Positions 21,933 through 33,352 of a DNA stretch of 64,000 bases are shown here, in pieces (positions within the stretch are counted from its first letter, which is position 1; each line of letters starts with the position of its first letter). The position numbers and the translations under genes were made by a program. The notes below the pieces were generated by a model, which made no database searches, was not told the origin of the DNA, and saw only the letters and a program-made list of their open reading frames with translations. This DNA is from Clarireedia homoeocarpa (lineage: Eukaryota; Ascomycota; Leotiomycetes; Helotiales; Rutstroemiaceae), in NCBI GenBank assembly GCA_001465935.1, contig LNKV01000020.1:751252-815251 (forward strand), written 5' to 3'.

Positions 21933-23357
21933 TCAAGCATCCTTTTCATCCACTACTTGGACTTTGATACTCCCTTTTGTGATATCTGAACATAACTCCA
22001 AAGCCTCTATTCCTTCTTCCAGCGGAAACGTATGTGTAATGAGATCCTTGAGATTCAGTATCCCCCCACTAATACAAGCAATACCCGCCGGCCATGTATC
22101 TCGATATCTATTGATAAATTTGAGATCAATCTGGCAAATCAGAAAAGTTAGCTCAATGTGCTTCAGTCTTAGACCAACACCTAGATAATCTCACCTCGGC
22201 CAACGACATATGCATGAAGGGAAGGTTGTTCATGACTTCCTTCCCAACACCAATCACCATCACCGTACCACCTCTCCTCACCGCAAACGCCGCTGTACAA
22301 ACACTACTCTCCACCCCGGTACATTCCAACACTGTCCTTGGGGCACTATACTCCGTTTCTCCAAACAGATTTCTGATAGCCGTTGCATTTCCCTCGGCGT
22401 CAAGAGATCGGTCAACCAGGTATGTGAAACAACCCGGCACAAACTTCTTTGCAAATTCCAGCCGTCGTGGTTCGAGATCCGTGATAACCAGTGGATGAGC
22501 ACCTGATGCACGTGCTGCTGCTAAAGCGATGAGACCGATAGGACCCGCGCCACAGATCAAGGACCCGGTGCCGAGAGTGAGATGTGTGCGCTCGATAGCA
22601 TGCATTACGACGGAAAGAGGTTCAATGAGTGCTCCTTCTGCGAAACTGACGTTATCTGGAAGTCTGGGATTTTCATCACGAGATTAGTCAATGAGAAATC
22701 AATCTAACCCTGACCATATCAGGTTGATAATGCGTGAGTTCCGCAAACCAAACGAAGAATCGACTTACTTATGAAGCCATTTCGCTGGATGCACTTTGTA
22801 TCTCTGCAAAGTACCGTGATGTGGAGCAACCCCCGAAAACTTGACTTCCTCACACAAATTGTAGCGACCGTCAATACACAAAAAGCATTCGCCACATGGG
22901 ACTCCCGGCTCAACCGCGACTCTATCTCCTAATATTTGATTTATTTGTTAATGATTATCCTGTATAAATATATAGTACTGCTGATTGCATGTACACATAC
23001 CTGGCTTTAAAGTTGTCACACCAGGTCCGCATTTTAAAACGACACCCGCAGCTTCGTGTCCGAGGATACAATCACAGTTCACGACCAGAGAGCCAATTCG
23101 TCCTTTTTTCCAGAAATGTATGTCCGAACTGGATTGTTGGTTAGAAAATCAGTTCAACTTGTTTCACAGATGGGAGAATCCTGGCGTTGCGGCCCCAATC
23201 CATCGACCGGTGAAGCGTACCCGCATATACCAGTAACTTTGATATGTAAAAGTACTTCTCCTTCCTTCGGCGTTCCTATCGGAGCCTCAGCCTTCTTGAG
23301 TTGGTGGTCGGCCGTTACTTGAATAGAAGGATTCTCCAAAAGACTTTTGCCGGACAT
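21933..23357 (-). CDS. L-arabinitol 4-dehydrogenase-like zinc polyol dehydrogenase
   Basis: Five exons (23357-23221, 23128-23001, 22928-22769, 22663-22195, 22130-21933) give 363 residues, the usual length of fungal L-arabinitol and sorbitol dehydrogenases. The catalytic zinc region reads TGICGSDIHFWKKG, formed across the first intron, and LGHEAAG. The structural zinc lobe PCGECFLCIDGRYNLC keeps all four Cys. Then come VKFSGVAPHHGTLQRY, ALIEPLSVVMHAIER and the Rossmann motif GAGPIGLIAL; Asp in VITDLEPRRLEF suggests NAD specificity. L-arabinitol dehydrogenase oxidises L-arabinitol to L-xylulose in fungal L-arabinose catabolism. Xylitol or sorbitol dehydrogenase is the alternative. An open frame extends upstream to 23450 but without an ATG, so 23357 is the start. 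Confidence 0.88.
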
Positions 23358-24677
23358 TATGCTGGGTGCTTGTGTTGACGTGAACCTGTATCTGACAGAC
23401 CGTGAGGAGGGTACGTTGAGAGATTGTTTGTTGATGTTGTAGGAATACACGACAGCGTCTATGATAGATATAACTATCCGGCTTCCAGCTATTTTCCTAT
23501 CTAGGAAAGATTCCCAAGCTTGGAAACTCGAAGCGAAATCGGTTTTTATGATTTATGGCATTTACATACTTGTCGGTTCTTGCTGCAAGGGTGCATAGAT
23601 CTTTCGCTCCTGTAGCCAAGCTTTGCTTCCTAGCTAAGTTACACAATAAAAAATCAACAACACACTATTCATTGATTCTGTAAGCTAAAATTCAATTCTT
23701 TGCTTATAAAACCTTCCAGTATATTTGCAGAGATTTATTTGGATTTTTAATTGAGAGCTTCCAATATCTCAAAGCAGGTCTCAGATCGAATATTCGGATC
23801 TGGGTGGGTTGGTATTGGTGTGCCACGACTAAAAGTAGGCGCGTGCCCCTTAACTGCCAAGTACTAGCACCCCAACAATAAGGTGGGGAAGGCGGTTGTG
23901 GCAGTTAAGGTGAGGTAAAGCTTGTAAGTTACATTACTACAAGGTATACTGCGATTCTGCGGATGCTCTTTGTATACTTGTTTGACTTTGCAGCTCAAAT
24001 ATCGATAAAGTCTTCTATGTGATGCTTGTCTGACGAGATAAAGCACTTGTTTTTATCTGCTTCTCCTCAAAAGCTAATTCAGTCGGTTGTCTAGGCGTCG
24101 CTACTGCAGAGAACAGCAGGCTTTTCATGAAGCTAACACATGAGGAACTCAGAAGACAAGTCACTCAGCAACGTGCTATTAGATAAACTAGAGACTCAGG
24201 AGACGCAAAGTAAAATAAAGATATTTCACTAGACTAGAGTAAGAGTTAGAAATGAAGTGTAACTAGTCGGCTTTACGTAATAATCATAAGGAATTTTGCT
24301 CCTTCCACAAGTCAACTTTCCTCGTTGTCGCATAGAATTATATGTATTCGGCTTAAACTTCACAATGCTATACATGAAGAAGAATACAAAGTGGCTGGTG
24401 TGATAATTGAATAAAGTAGGATTGCAGGGGGATCTAAATCGTATTCGCCGGAAAGCCTGACCTGCTTCCTACGTTAATTTTTACGAAAAAAGTGCAACAC
24501 ACGACAGAGTAGGCCACAAACACCCTCTAGGTCGGCTAGGACGAGTATATAGAAAGCGGGATATGCCCACATGTAAATCTTCTTGACCACAGCGATCTTT
24601 TCACTCTTTATCACATCAACGTTCCAACTACCATACCTTCATTTGCATTAATAGTCACCTCCCTTTCCTTATTCAAT
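23358..24677. other. AT-rich intergenic region, no gene seen
   Basis: About 1.3 kb between the dehydrogenase promoter and the secreted-protein gene. Minus-strand frames here lack features. A TATA-like GAGTATATAGAAAG lies at about 24544-24557, roughly 130 bp before the start of the small secreted protein gene. Confidence 0.5.
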
Positions 24678-25263
24678 ATGCGTTTCATCAGCATCCTTCT
24701 CGGTCTTGCCACTGCAGTTTCTGCAATTGATATCTACTTCCACACCACTGCTCAAGACTGTTCGGGGGATTATCTTTTGTGCCCAAACGTGAATCCTGAT
24801 GTAACTATGTTCCTTCATGCACCCCTTTCTGCTCACCTTCAACAACTATGTATTTTCTGACACATCTATATAGGGATGCTGTGGCATCGCATCAGGAACT
24901 GCATCGTCTCTAGGCTTCCGCGGCATACCAACCAACTGGTACCTTGAACTTCGGGGCTACGAAAGCGGAAAGTGCAGGGTGTTGAAGGAACTAGAGACTG
25001 CATATAACACTAACTTCATGTGTTTGGACGAAGGCTCCTTCACAGGTGCGGAATACAGTTTCCGCTCGGACAACTCCACCAAGAGGGCTGTCGTACCTGC
25101 TGCGAGGTCGGAGGATTGTACGCCACCGGAGTTTTTGATTCTTGCAAATGGGAAGAAGTACTCTCTAGCGGGCATGAGCAATAGTCAGATTGAGGAATTG
25201 ACTGCGCTTACCTCGAATGGCTCGCCTGTCCCTGACGAATACAAGACAGCGGAGGTGGTGTAG
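24678..25263 (+). CDS. Small secreted cysteine-containing protein, effector-like
   Basis: Exons 24678-24800 and 24874-25263 (73-bp intron, phase 0) give 170 residues. A clear signal peptide (MRFISILLGLATAVSA) is followed by a mature chain with seven Cys, at QDC, LLC, a CC pair at the exon junction (GCCGIA), GKC, FMC and EDC. The C-terminal third is hydrophilic. I do not recognise a family. Secretion, small size, Cys content and a position next to a gene-poor, repeat-bearing block resemble candidate effectors or surface proteins of fungi, but that is inference. The frame is well supported by the intron signals and by a stop directly before the minisatellite region. Confidence 0.75.
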
Positions 25264-25367
25264 TAAAGGTCAGCAGCAGCGATGTGATATAGAAGGGACC
25301 GAGCTATTTTGTGCTATGTGGTGTTAATTTATGCTTTGCCGGTGTACGCACGTGCCGGTATAGTATA

Positions 25368-25492
25368 GTCCTGTCTTTACCTCAGTCTTGTCTTTACCTC
25401 AGTCTTGTTTTTACCTCAGTCTTGTCTTTACCTCAGTCTTATCTTTACTTAAGTCTTGTCTTGATCTCCGTCTTGTCTTTACTTTTTGCCTT
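25368..25492 (+). repeat. 17-bp minisatellite (CTTTACCTCAGTCTTGT type)
   Basis: Six to seven tandem copies of a 17-bp unit, with decay toward the 3' end (TTTACTTAAG, TTGATCTCCG variants). It lies about 100 bp after the stop of the small secreted protein gene. Because 17 is not divisible by three, all frames stay open through it, which makes a spurious 212-codon frame. Confidence 0.9.
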
Positions 25493-26054
25493 ATTGTCTT
25501 CAATATCTGCATATGGGAGTGCTGGTATATATAGAACACCAATATATTTGTATCATATTTCTATCCATTCTCCAGCTAGGAACTTTAACATGATATTTGA
25601 TGACCAGGCAGCAATGTGGGCTCTATATCTATATAAGAAGCTTGCTACTTTTATATATACCGCCGATAATTCTAGTAGACATCTACTTAAAGTCCCCGCT
25701 ACTACTCGTACCTCCACACTTTCAAACAAGAAGCTCGTTCCTACAAATTCCAAGCTACAGCATCTTTCGTATGCAACAGTAAGTAAGACTTACAAGAAAC
25801 GACAAGTAAATGCCAATCTGATAAGGGTTTCCGTGATCTTTCCTTATTTACTTTCCAGACGACCAAGCTTGAAGCGAAAGCTATTAGGGTTAGCCAGTCA
25901 TACATGTCAAAAGCTTACCATGGCTCTGTGCGGAAGTTGGAACTTGTAAGTAAAGTAAATTCGTGAACAATAAAAAAGACTAGTGCCCTGATGCCCATGT
26001 CTAAAGCCGCGAATTTGCTAGTTGGTAGGCTCTTGTTCGGGGTATATGTGCTAA

Positions 26055-26109
26055 GCCGCACCAACAGCATTACGCCGCACCAACAGCATTATGCCGCACC
26101 AACAGCGTT
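26055..26109 (+). repeat. 19-bp direct repeat, three copies
   Basis: Three copies of GCCGCACCAACAGCATTAC with small changes, spaced exactly 19 bp (26055, 26074, 26093), in otherwise unique AT-rich DNA. Confidence 0.9.
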
Positions 26110-26401
26110 GCTTACCAAATATTCAAATGCGTGTATCTCTTTTGGGACATTGTCACAAGGATATAAGCATCTAGGTCTCCCAATAATAACATCAAAAACT
26201 CTTTTCCGCTCTTGGTGGCACAAATTTTACATGTGTCTAAAAGAATTAAAGAGATATAGCAAAATAAAATCAAGAACGAAAGGCATATGCTAACCTCAAT
26301 CAGTAAATACAAGCTTATCTGCTCTTATTCTCTGCGAAGCTCTGAATTACGTTCTTCTCTTAGCTTTAACCATCTCTTCCCCCAACCTACCTTACTACAG
26401 C

Positions 26402-26935
26402 ATGAATTTCTCAATTGCAACCGATAAGACAGATCCTCAGCGTAAGGCTCTCTATAAGGCAATGGAGATACGCCAGAAAAATGAGTATGAACGACTACGA
26501 ATGCAGCATGAATTGCGCAAAGGGGCAATGGGCGGTGTCTTAGTTAGAGTGCCTCTATCCAAGCAAATGCCTACTCGCATACTGGATTCAGCCACAGAAG
26601 ACGGTCTGGTAAGTATTACTCCTGTTTTTTAACTAGTCAGCGTCCCAATTTTGTTTCGCATGTTCGTTTTTAAATGGTCTTTCCCAGCAACTCTAAGAGT
26701 GCAAAAGCTGACCGAGTCACCAATATGATTGATAACCTTGCTATGATAGGATCAAGTGAGAATTCTTTCGAATTATTCAATATGGTAACTTACTTTTCAC
26801 AGAAACACCAAACTACTAGTCTGCACCTGACGATTTCAAATTGCTCAAAGAAGCAGTTGTTGAGGAAATGGCTAACGTGGGTAACACCTGGCGTTTCTGG
26901 GTGATCACAGCAGAGGGGGCTTAGTGGTACAGGGG
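26402..26935 (+). pseudogene. Possible degraded small gene (unrecognised)
   Basis: A frame starting at 26402 encodes about 68 residues rich in charged amino acids (KAMEIRQKNEYERLRMQ) and ends at a good donor (CTG|GTAAGT, 26609). Further on, two coding-looking segments appear: SAKADRVTNMIDNLAMIG (about 26698-26781) and FKLLKEAVVEEMANVGNTW (about 26830-26895), the latter ending at a TAG near 26923. No choice of fungal-size introns that I tried joins all three in one frame. It may be a decayed gene or a real gene with an intron I misplaced. Confidence 0.3.
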
Positions 26936-27280
26936 TATATATATACTCGGTAATAGTACTGGGATCGACAATAGGGGCTTCATTCATAATTGTTGTCGAA
27001 TAGTGAATTAAGGAGTCACTGTTCGACAAAAGTGAATTGAAGTTTCCAGCCTCATAAAGTGCAACTCCTTGATAAATTCAGTCTTCGTAGCTTCCCAAAA
27101 CGTAAGCCTAGGAACTAAAACGGCTCTTCGAAATTGCTTTGTGAGTAGCTAATGACGAAACAGTCTGGAAATAGAGAAAGAAAATTGCTGCGATCTTCAT
27201 GATCATGCCCACTAAAACATTCAAGTAACAGGCCCAAACCCTTATTCGACAACATCATCGTATTTCAATCAGAGTGCTGG

Positions 27281-27388
27281 GTATCCGCGGATAATCCGCA
27301 GTACTACTACTTTCAATTCTCCATTATCCAATCCGCTACGGATTAATCCACGGATCCTCTTCTGATCAGGTAGTACTACCACGGATAT
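27281..27388. repeat. Short inverted-repeat element, about 108 bp
   Basis: GTATCCGCGGATAATCCGC followed by AGTACTACTACT on the left is mirrored by GGTAGTACTACCACGGATAT on the right. Internal GGATTAATCCACGGAT adds further dyad symmetry. Such CGGATA-rich ends recall small non-autonomous DNA transposons in fungal genomes. Identification is not possible without a copy search. Confidence 0.4.
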
Positions 27389-27822
27389 CTATGTGCACAG
27401 CCTAGAAGCAGATGGTGCTTGACTAGGAAACCTGCTTAGCAGATAGCACTATTCGTGCAACGCAGATTTGACAGCTCGATACTATCATCTGGAAACTCAC
27501 AGTGTCCCTATGCCCACTTTTTGATACCCAAGTCTCTGCTTGTCTTTGGTGGCACTTTGCTGCATTCCTTCCTTGCACTGAACAGCCCTACCAAGGGACT
27601 ATCCATACTGAGCTGAGAGACGTATTTACCCAAGGTGTAATTTTTGCTTCCAGTGGGTCGAGCTTGAATCGTTAAGATATTGCTTTCACTTGCACGCCAA
27701 TCGAAAGATCTCAAATCAATAACCTGCCCGTATTGTTAGTTGGCACATCGTATAAGTTGAACAGTTTATATGTGAGCGCATAGGGTACATCGAAGATTGA
27801 CCCGGATGTATCGATCCGAAGT

Positions 27823-28430
27823 TTGGACGAGTCAGATTCTGGATGCCCAGATCTTGAACACCACAAAGCTGTTTACAAAGACTTGCCTTCCCTTCTCAAG
27901 GCCGTACCAAGCTCGATCGAAAAGAATGATGCAATCTTCTCCCGAAACTTTACAGTAGGAGAGAACGAGGGTGATTCTAGCAGTGAACATGATACCAAAC
28001 GCGGGTAAACTATCGATGACCAAAGAATAGTGGAACGAAAGAGCACACTAACATAACGTTAGGTGGTATCAGTGCGTTCTTTGGACAGCTTGATCTCAGC
28101 ATTGGCGCAATGGATACAATGATTGTGGATAGATATGGCTTTGCCCAAATATGCGAAGGCCCAGATGCAGGCGAGCAGTATGCATACACAGACGTTGACA
28201 ACTACAAATGTGACGACCACCTCACTAAGACGACATTTTTTGTTTGTAATTTCAAGCTGCCACATATTTCGTTGCTGACAGTAACCTTCGCTCCATATCT
28301 AGATGGGAAGATAGATGATTTAGCCTGTATCCTGCTTCACATAATGACACGCTATGGGATAGTTGCTGCAGTGGCTGATGTGCTACAGATCAATAATGCT
28401 CTGAAAGAGGATGAAGCCAGTGCCTACTGA
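27823..28430 (+). other. Possible small gene or remnant, unrecognised
   Basis: Two frames: 27823-28008 (acidic, 61 codons) and one ending at 28430 that is open from about 28060 (LGGISAFFGQLDLSIGAMD, later RYGFAQICEGPDAGEQ). Composition looks coding-like, but no GT-AG pair that I found joins them in frame. No family is recognised. Confidence 0.25.
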
Positions 28431-29538
28431 GCGGCTTGATGCCCTGGGCCTGTCGATCCTGACCAGAATGGTGATCCTGGGAGATTGTAAGTAAATACGG
28501 ATAGCTATTAGCTATGCTTGGTTTGCTATGGATGTCTATTAGCTTTGCTTATAGCACCAATCTAGCCGACGCTGAACATTATTTCAGAACCCATCGCTCT
28601 AATAGATTGGATGATCATTGTGGGTCTGATTCAACTTCAATGTTGGTTGTGATCCTTTTACTGCGCTACCTGTGCTCTCCACTTTGCTTCTTTCTTTTTT
28701 TGTTGTCTACATTGGCGTCTTTCTGTTTTATACACTAGATGCATATCGGAGCGCTGGCAACCACTTTCCGCTTGATCCATGCCACTGGGGCTTTGATCGT
28801 GCTATATTGAGGTGGCCGCCCCCTAGTGTATAGATTACATGTTGTCGCTCTTCTAAGACCCAGCTGCAGCGATTCGTTGTTCATAAGCCTGAATCTCCTG
28901 CTGGACGTGTTATTGACATATCCATATCCCTCACTTTGAGCCTCTTACAAAATAAAAACAACGGGACACAGGATGCGAACATAAAACCATTGGGTGTGTG
29001 CACTAACTCATCCGACGCCCTCAAATTTTCTAATTTATAACGACCTCGAAACCTGGAGTATTGTCGTTAGATTCGTTGATGTAAGAATAAGATACCAGAA
29101 ACTCGATCTTAAGAATTTGAACCTGATATCTCAAAGACTAAGTATATAAAAACTCAACAAAGGTTAGGGCTGTCGAATGAGATAGTCCACCCACTGATGT
29201 ATGCTGGTACACTTGTGAAAAACGTCACTCCCTGAATGAACAAATCATATCACTCATCCAACGGAGGGTATACATTTCTTGAATTATCAATCATGAACAA
29301 GTTGCCACCCATTCCTTACATATCATTTTTCTCCATCCTCCTCAACCAGCCGTAAACTCACAAATGCAGACCAAAGCTTTTCGGAGATAAGCCCACGCGT
29401 GCCCGTGACGCCGCGCTACTTTATGAACTACCTGAGGTACGAATAGATAAAAGTGCTAGAGAAATCTACTTATATACCACACGCTCAGACTTCCTTCACG
29501 TGCTCCTTTATAGAATCTGTGCTCCCTCCTTGACAGCT

Positions 29539-31550
29539 CTAAGCCCTTTCATTAACTGTCCATCTTCGTTTAGCTACGGGTGCAAACTCTCTCAATTTCT
29601 CCGGCTCAGCTGGAGTGGCAACAGGTTTTGCTGACGATCCCCATAATCCTAGTGGAGCAACATCGTCGTCATTTTCGGAGGCTGAAAGCTTCTTCGTCTC
29701 TTTTTCTTCTTTCGGCACAGACTTCTTTTCATCATCACCAAAATCCAAGATCATGCTATCACCATCTGTCTCCTCCGCTTCATCTGGATCCTCCCGTGTG
29801 GATGGCGTCGCACTCCATAATCCGATAGAAGACTGCCTTGCCGGCGTAAAGTTCCTAGGGTTGGCACCAGTATATGTAGCGGTTCGCCTCATACTACCTA
29901 AGCTACTGGATACTGAAGTCATATTTAATGCTGCTCGTACGGGCTCGTGACGTTCTCGGAATGTGGAAGTGACGGAAGGACTTCGGGAAGACGAGGCACT
30001 GTTTGTGGTTGACCGTAAATGTTCTACATTAGCGGTGAGTTTGAGATCATACTCATCCGCTATCGAAATATTCTTCGAAGAACTTCGGGAATGTGTTTTG
30101 GGTGTTGCACCAGGTGTAGAAGTAGGCGTTTTCTCTGGAGTAGGTTTGCGAACCGCCATCGTTAAGGAAGCCATACCAACATCCATCAAAAGCGGCTGAT
30201 TGGTGAGAGCTCCAATGAGGGCATTGCAACCAGCACCATGCGTAACCAAAACAAGAACCAAATCGGTGTCCTCATCTTCAACCTCTTCCACAGCATAATC
30301 CATCTCTGATCCAGGACTCGCAGTTCTAGTGGCCATTTTGCCAGGATCCTCTTCATTTTTGTACCAACTCAGCATACTCTGCAGCCCCTTTCGGAATCTC
30401 TTGTGCATTGCTGGCCACTCTTCACCATACTCACCACCATTGCCCCAGCTTAATGGTTCCCTCATACTGTCCCATTGATAATCCACATCGACACATGCAT
30501 CTCGTGCATGTGCAACATAACCAGGTGGAATTGGATCGGAACTCGAGATGGCATAACTCGGAACGGGTGGTTGATACACTCCGTGCTCCCCAGCTGGTGA
30601 ATGGCTATCATTCTTTAAACTTTGCCGACTTCCGTTACTTCCCACACTACTCAGACTACTTGTTCGGTCCCTCCTAGGTAGTGCATGGGATAGGCTTGAT
30701 AATGACAGAAAGTCGTGCTTGTCAGTACTCTCCGGACTTCCCCACCCACCCGGAAAAGGCTGAAAAATGTTTGAACCCGAGAAATCGCGGACGTGTATCA
30801 AGCTGTTGTAGTCTTCCCTTCGTAATAAATCTGCTTTGGCACCAGCTACCATCATAACTGAACTTGGTGGGGGTGTAATGGACTCGAAGTATTCCGGAGC
30901 CAGCCATTCCCCCAAAAATGCATCAACACGTATTGTTGCCTTCTTGATGTTTGCACCTTGCCCAGAAACTTTGTTGACAACAGTATCCGATGTGCCTTCG
31001 AAAACAGGAGCTAATCTCGGTGACTCTGTAGACAGTGAAGGTCTTACTCTAGGAGAGTGTATCTGCGTTGCTTTCATATGTGATTGCGCCGACATAGGAC
31101 GTGCTACACGGGTATGACCGGGATTTTGCGCGAGGCCAGCACTTATTGCGACCGAGGTCTGAACACATCGTAAAAACGGCGAGCTATGAATGATGACTTT
31201 ATGTCGTCTCTTCCTGCTGTTTCCCGACGGTTGATCACCAGCTGCAGGGAGAACTTCATCGTCTGTTTCACGAGTTCGTAGAATATTGGCTATCCGGGCT
31301 CCGAGAGCTCTCGACTGCGTCCAGCCACCATATGTGAGGGGAGGATCATAAGGCGTCGGGGTCGTCAGATACCATTGACCATCTGCTTGATCGAGTCGAG
31401 CGCCGTGCCTATAAAGTTATTAGAAGCTCCGCCAACAACTAACTGTACATAAACCTCTCTGAATTTGGGACTGGCCGGCGCCATCGGAGACGGGTACCGC
31501 GGGAGAATCGCTTACCTGACGACGATAATGACAGCTGGTGGCCAACCCAT
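29539..31550 (-). CDS. Histidine-phosphatase (phosphoglycerate-mutase-like) family protein
   Basis: Exons 31550-31516 and 31408-29539 (107-bp intron) give 634 residues. The intron falls inside the catalytic motif: splicing creates VIIVVRHGARLDQAD, the RHG phosphohistidine site at the extreme N terminus. PPLTYGGWTQSRALGARI and KVIIHSSPFLRCVQTS follow, as in PGAM-like phosphatases. The second catalytic His is in LVLVTHGAGCNALIGAL at about residue 400. Between the two halves, and for about 200 residues after the domain, the chain is Ser/Pro-rich and probably disordered (SSLSSVGSNGSRQS, TPTSTPGATPKTHSRSSS). The phosphatase domain is therefore split by a long insertion and carries a long tail, unlike glycolytic mutase. 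Substrate unknown; a regulatory phosphatase is plausible. Confidence 0.88.
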
Positions 31551-32036
31551 GATATTGACTCCAAGAAGATTCTAGCTTTCCACTGGCAACATCTCCCCAC
31601 GAACGAGATTTGCAAAGAAAAGCAGCGGGGTCGTTGAGCTTCGGAAATGTTTCTTTGAATATGTCAATGTGGAAACTGTTGCTGTGGGTGTAGATCTAAC
31701 AAGGAGCAAACTTGGTGAGCATCATCGACAAGGCACTACAATCAATAGCTTTGCTGATACTGGTCTGGTGCGGGGAGCAGAGTTCAATGTAACCGTAACC
31801 TGCAGCTGCATGTGATAATTAATTGCACCCTTGCAATTCAGGCATTAACTAATAAACCCTGAATCTGAAATATGGAGAGCTTCTTGGCTTTATCGCCGTT
31901 GATTTATAAGCGCAAGCCTCTCCTTGATTGAGTATTACCAACGCAGATTGATACGAATAAGTACTTCTCACTCGTATTGGGAGACCTTCTTTCTTGCTTC
32001 AATGGTACCAGCTTTGTTCTCTGAAATATCTGCAAA
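31551..32036. promoter_or_regulatory. Divergent promoter region, phosphatase-like gene and GPI8
   Basis: About 490 bp between divergent start codons. Nothing beyond ordinary promoter-length DNA is recognised. Confidence 0.5.
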
Positions 32037-33247
32037 ATGAAGCTATCCAATCTTCTTCAAATTCCTGTGCTTCTTGCACCGTTATTCACACCCGTCGCCG
32101 TCAATGCTGAGCACACGAGTAATTGGGCGGTTCTTGTGTCAACGTCGCGGTTCTGGTTCAATTACCGTCACCTCGCAAATGTACTTTCATTATATCGCAC
32201 GGTGAAGCGATTGGGAATTCCAGACTCGCAGATCATTCTTATGCTACCCGATGACATGGCATGCAACCCACGAAACGCTTTCCCAGGTACTGTTTACAGT
32301 AACGCCGATCGCGCCGTCGATCTTTACGGTGACAATATTGAGGTTGACTACAGAGGATATGAGGTCACTGTGGAGAACTTTATACGACTATTGACAGATA
32401 GAGTTGGAGAAGAAATGCCAAGGAGCAAGAGACTATTGACGGACGACCGCAGTAATATTCTCGTGTATATGACTGGGCATGGTGGGAATGAGTTTTTGAA
32501 ATTTCAGGATGCGGAGGAAATCAGCGCATTTGATCTGGCAGACGCCTTTGAGCAGATGTGGGAAAAGAAGAGGTATGCCCAACTGTTTCATGGTATTGTA
32601 CCCTGCTAACAATCAACAGATACCATGAATTGCTTTTCATGATCGATACCTGCCAGGCGAACACAATGTACAGCAAATTCTACTCTCCCAACATCATTGC
32701 CACTGGTTCCTCTGAAATTGACCAATCTTCATATTCCCATCATGCCGACAACGATGTTGGAGTCGCAGTTATCGATCGATACACATACTATAATCTGGAC
32801 TTCCTTGAAACTCAGGTCAGAGAGCCAGGTAGCAAGAAGACTTTGGGCGATTTATTTGATAGCTACGATGAGTCCAAGATTCATTCTCATCCTGGTGTCA
32901 GATGGGATCTCTTCCCCGGTGGAGAACAGGGCGGAAGAGAGAGGCTGTTGATGGACTTTTTCGGCAATGTACAAAACGTGGAGGTCGACAAGGCCATCAA
33001 TGACACCGAATGGAAGGAGGATCTCTTGTCGTTGGGGAAGAAGATTGCAGAATTACGTGAGCGATCTGAAGCCGAAGAAAGGAATGCTACCACTGCAGCG
33101 TCTCACACCAACCAACCCATTCGACGCATCAGAGCGGCAAAAGTTGAAGTGGATAATTCATGGTGGGGAAAGAAAGCTATAGGTGCTTGGGCTCTTGCCG
33201 GATGCTCACTAGTATGGCTGGCAGGGTCATTCTTGGAATCAGCATAG
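32037..33247 (+). CDS. GPI8: GPI8, catalytic subunit of GPI-anchor transamidase
   Basis: C13-family cysteine peptidase that cleaves the C-terminal signal of proteins in the ER and transfers them to GPI. Exons 32037-32572 and 32620-33247 (47-bp intron) give 387 residues, close to yeast Gpi8. The signal peptide (LLQIPVLLAPLFTPVAVNA) is followed by HTSNWAVLVSTSRFWFNYRH. Catalytic His148 lies in YMTGHGGNEFLKFQD and Cys190 in LLFMIDTCQANTMY. ATGSSEIDQSSYSHH and VAVIDRYTYYNLDFLE are family blocks. The C-terminal membrane helix (AIGAWALAGCSLVWLAGSF) anchors it in the ER. Divergent from the phosphatase-like gene. Confidence 0.96.
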
Positions 33248-33352
33248 ACTTTTCGTTTCAGTGGAATTCGTATACCGACTCGAGAGGCTCCCATATATCA
33301 CAAAACCATTTCACAGCTTATGTATATGTGCGCCTTTCCCTGTAAACCATTG

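Larger units (their letters stand above)
25264..29538. other. Gene-poor, repeat-bearing 4.3-kb block
   Basis: No confident gene. It holds a 17-bp minisatellite, a 19-bp triple repeat, a short inverted-repeat structure at 27281-27388, and several small frames listed below or rejected. Base composition is AT-rich and many frames break. It resembles old transposon or pseudogene debris, though no transposase or reverse transcriptase motif survives that I can see. Confidence 0.5.

Noticed and set aside
23358..23450. Possible N-terminal extension of the dehydrogenase (mitochondrial-like)
   Set aside because: The open frame upstream has no ATG; relatives start near the chosen Met.
25311..25949. 212-codon plus-strand frame
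   Set aside because: It is held open by the 17-bp minisatellite and has no domain or conserved composition.
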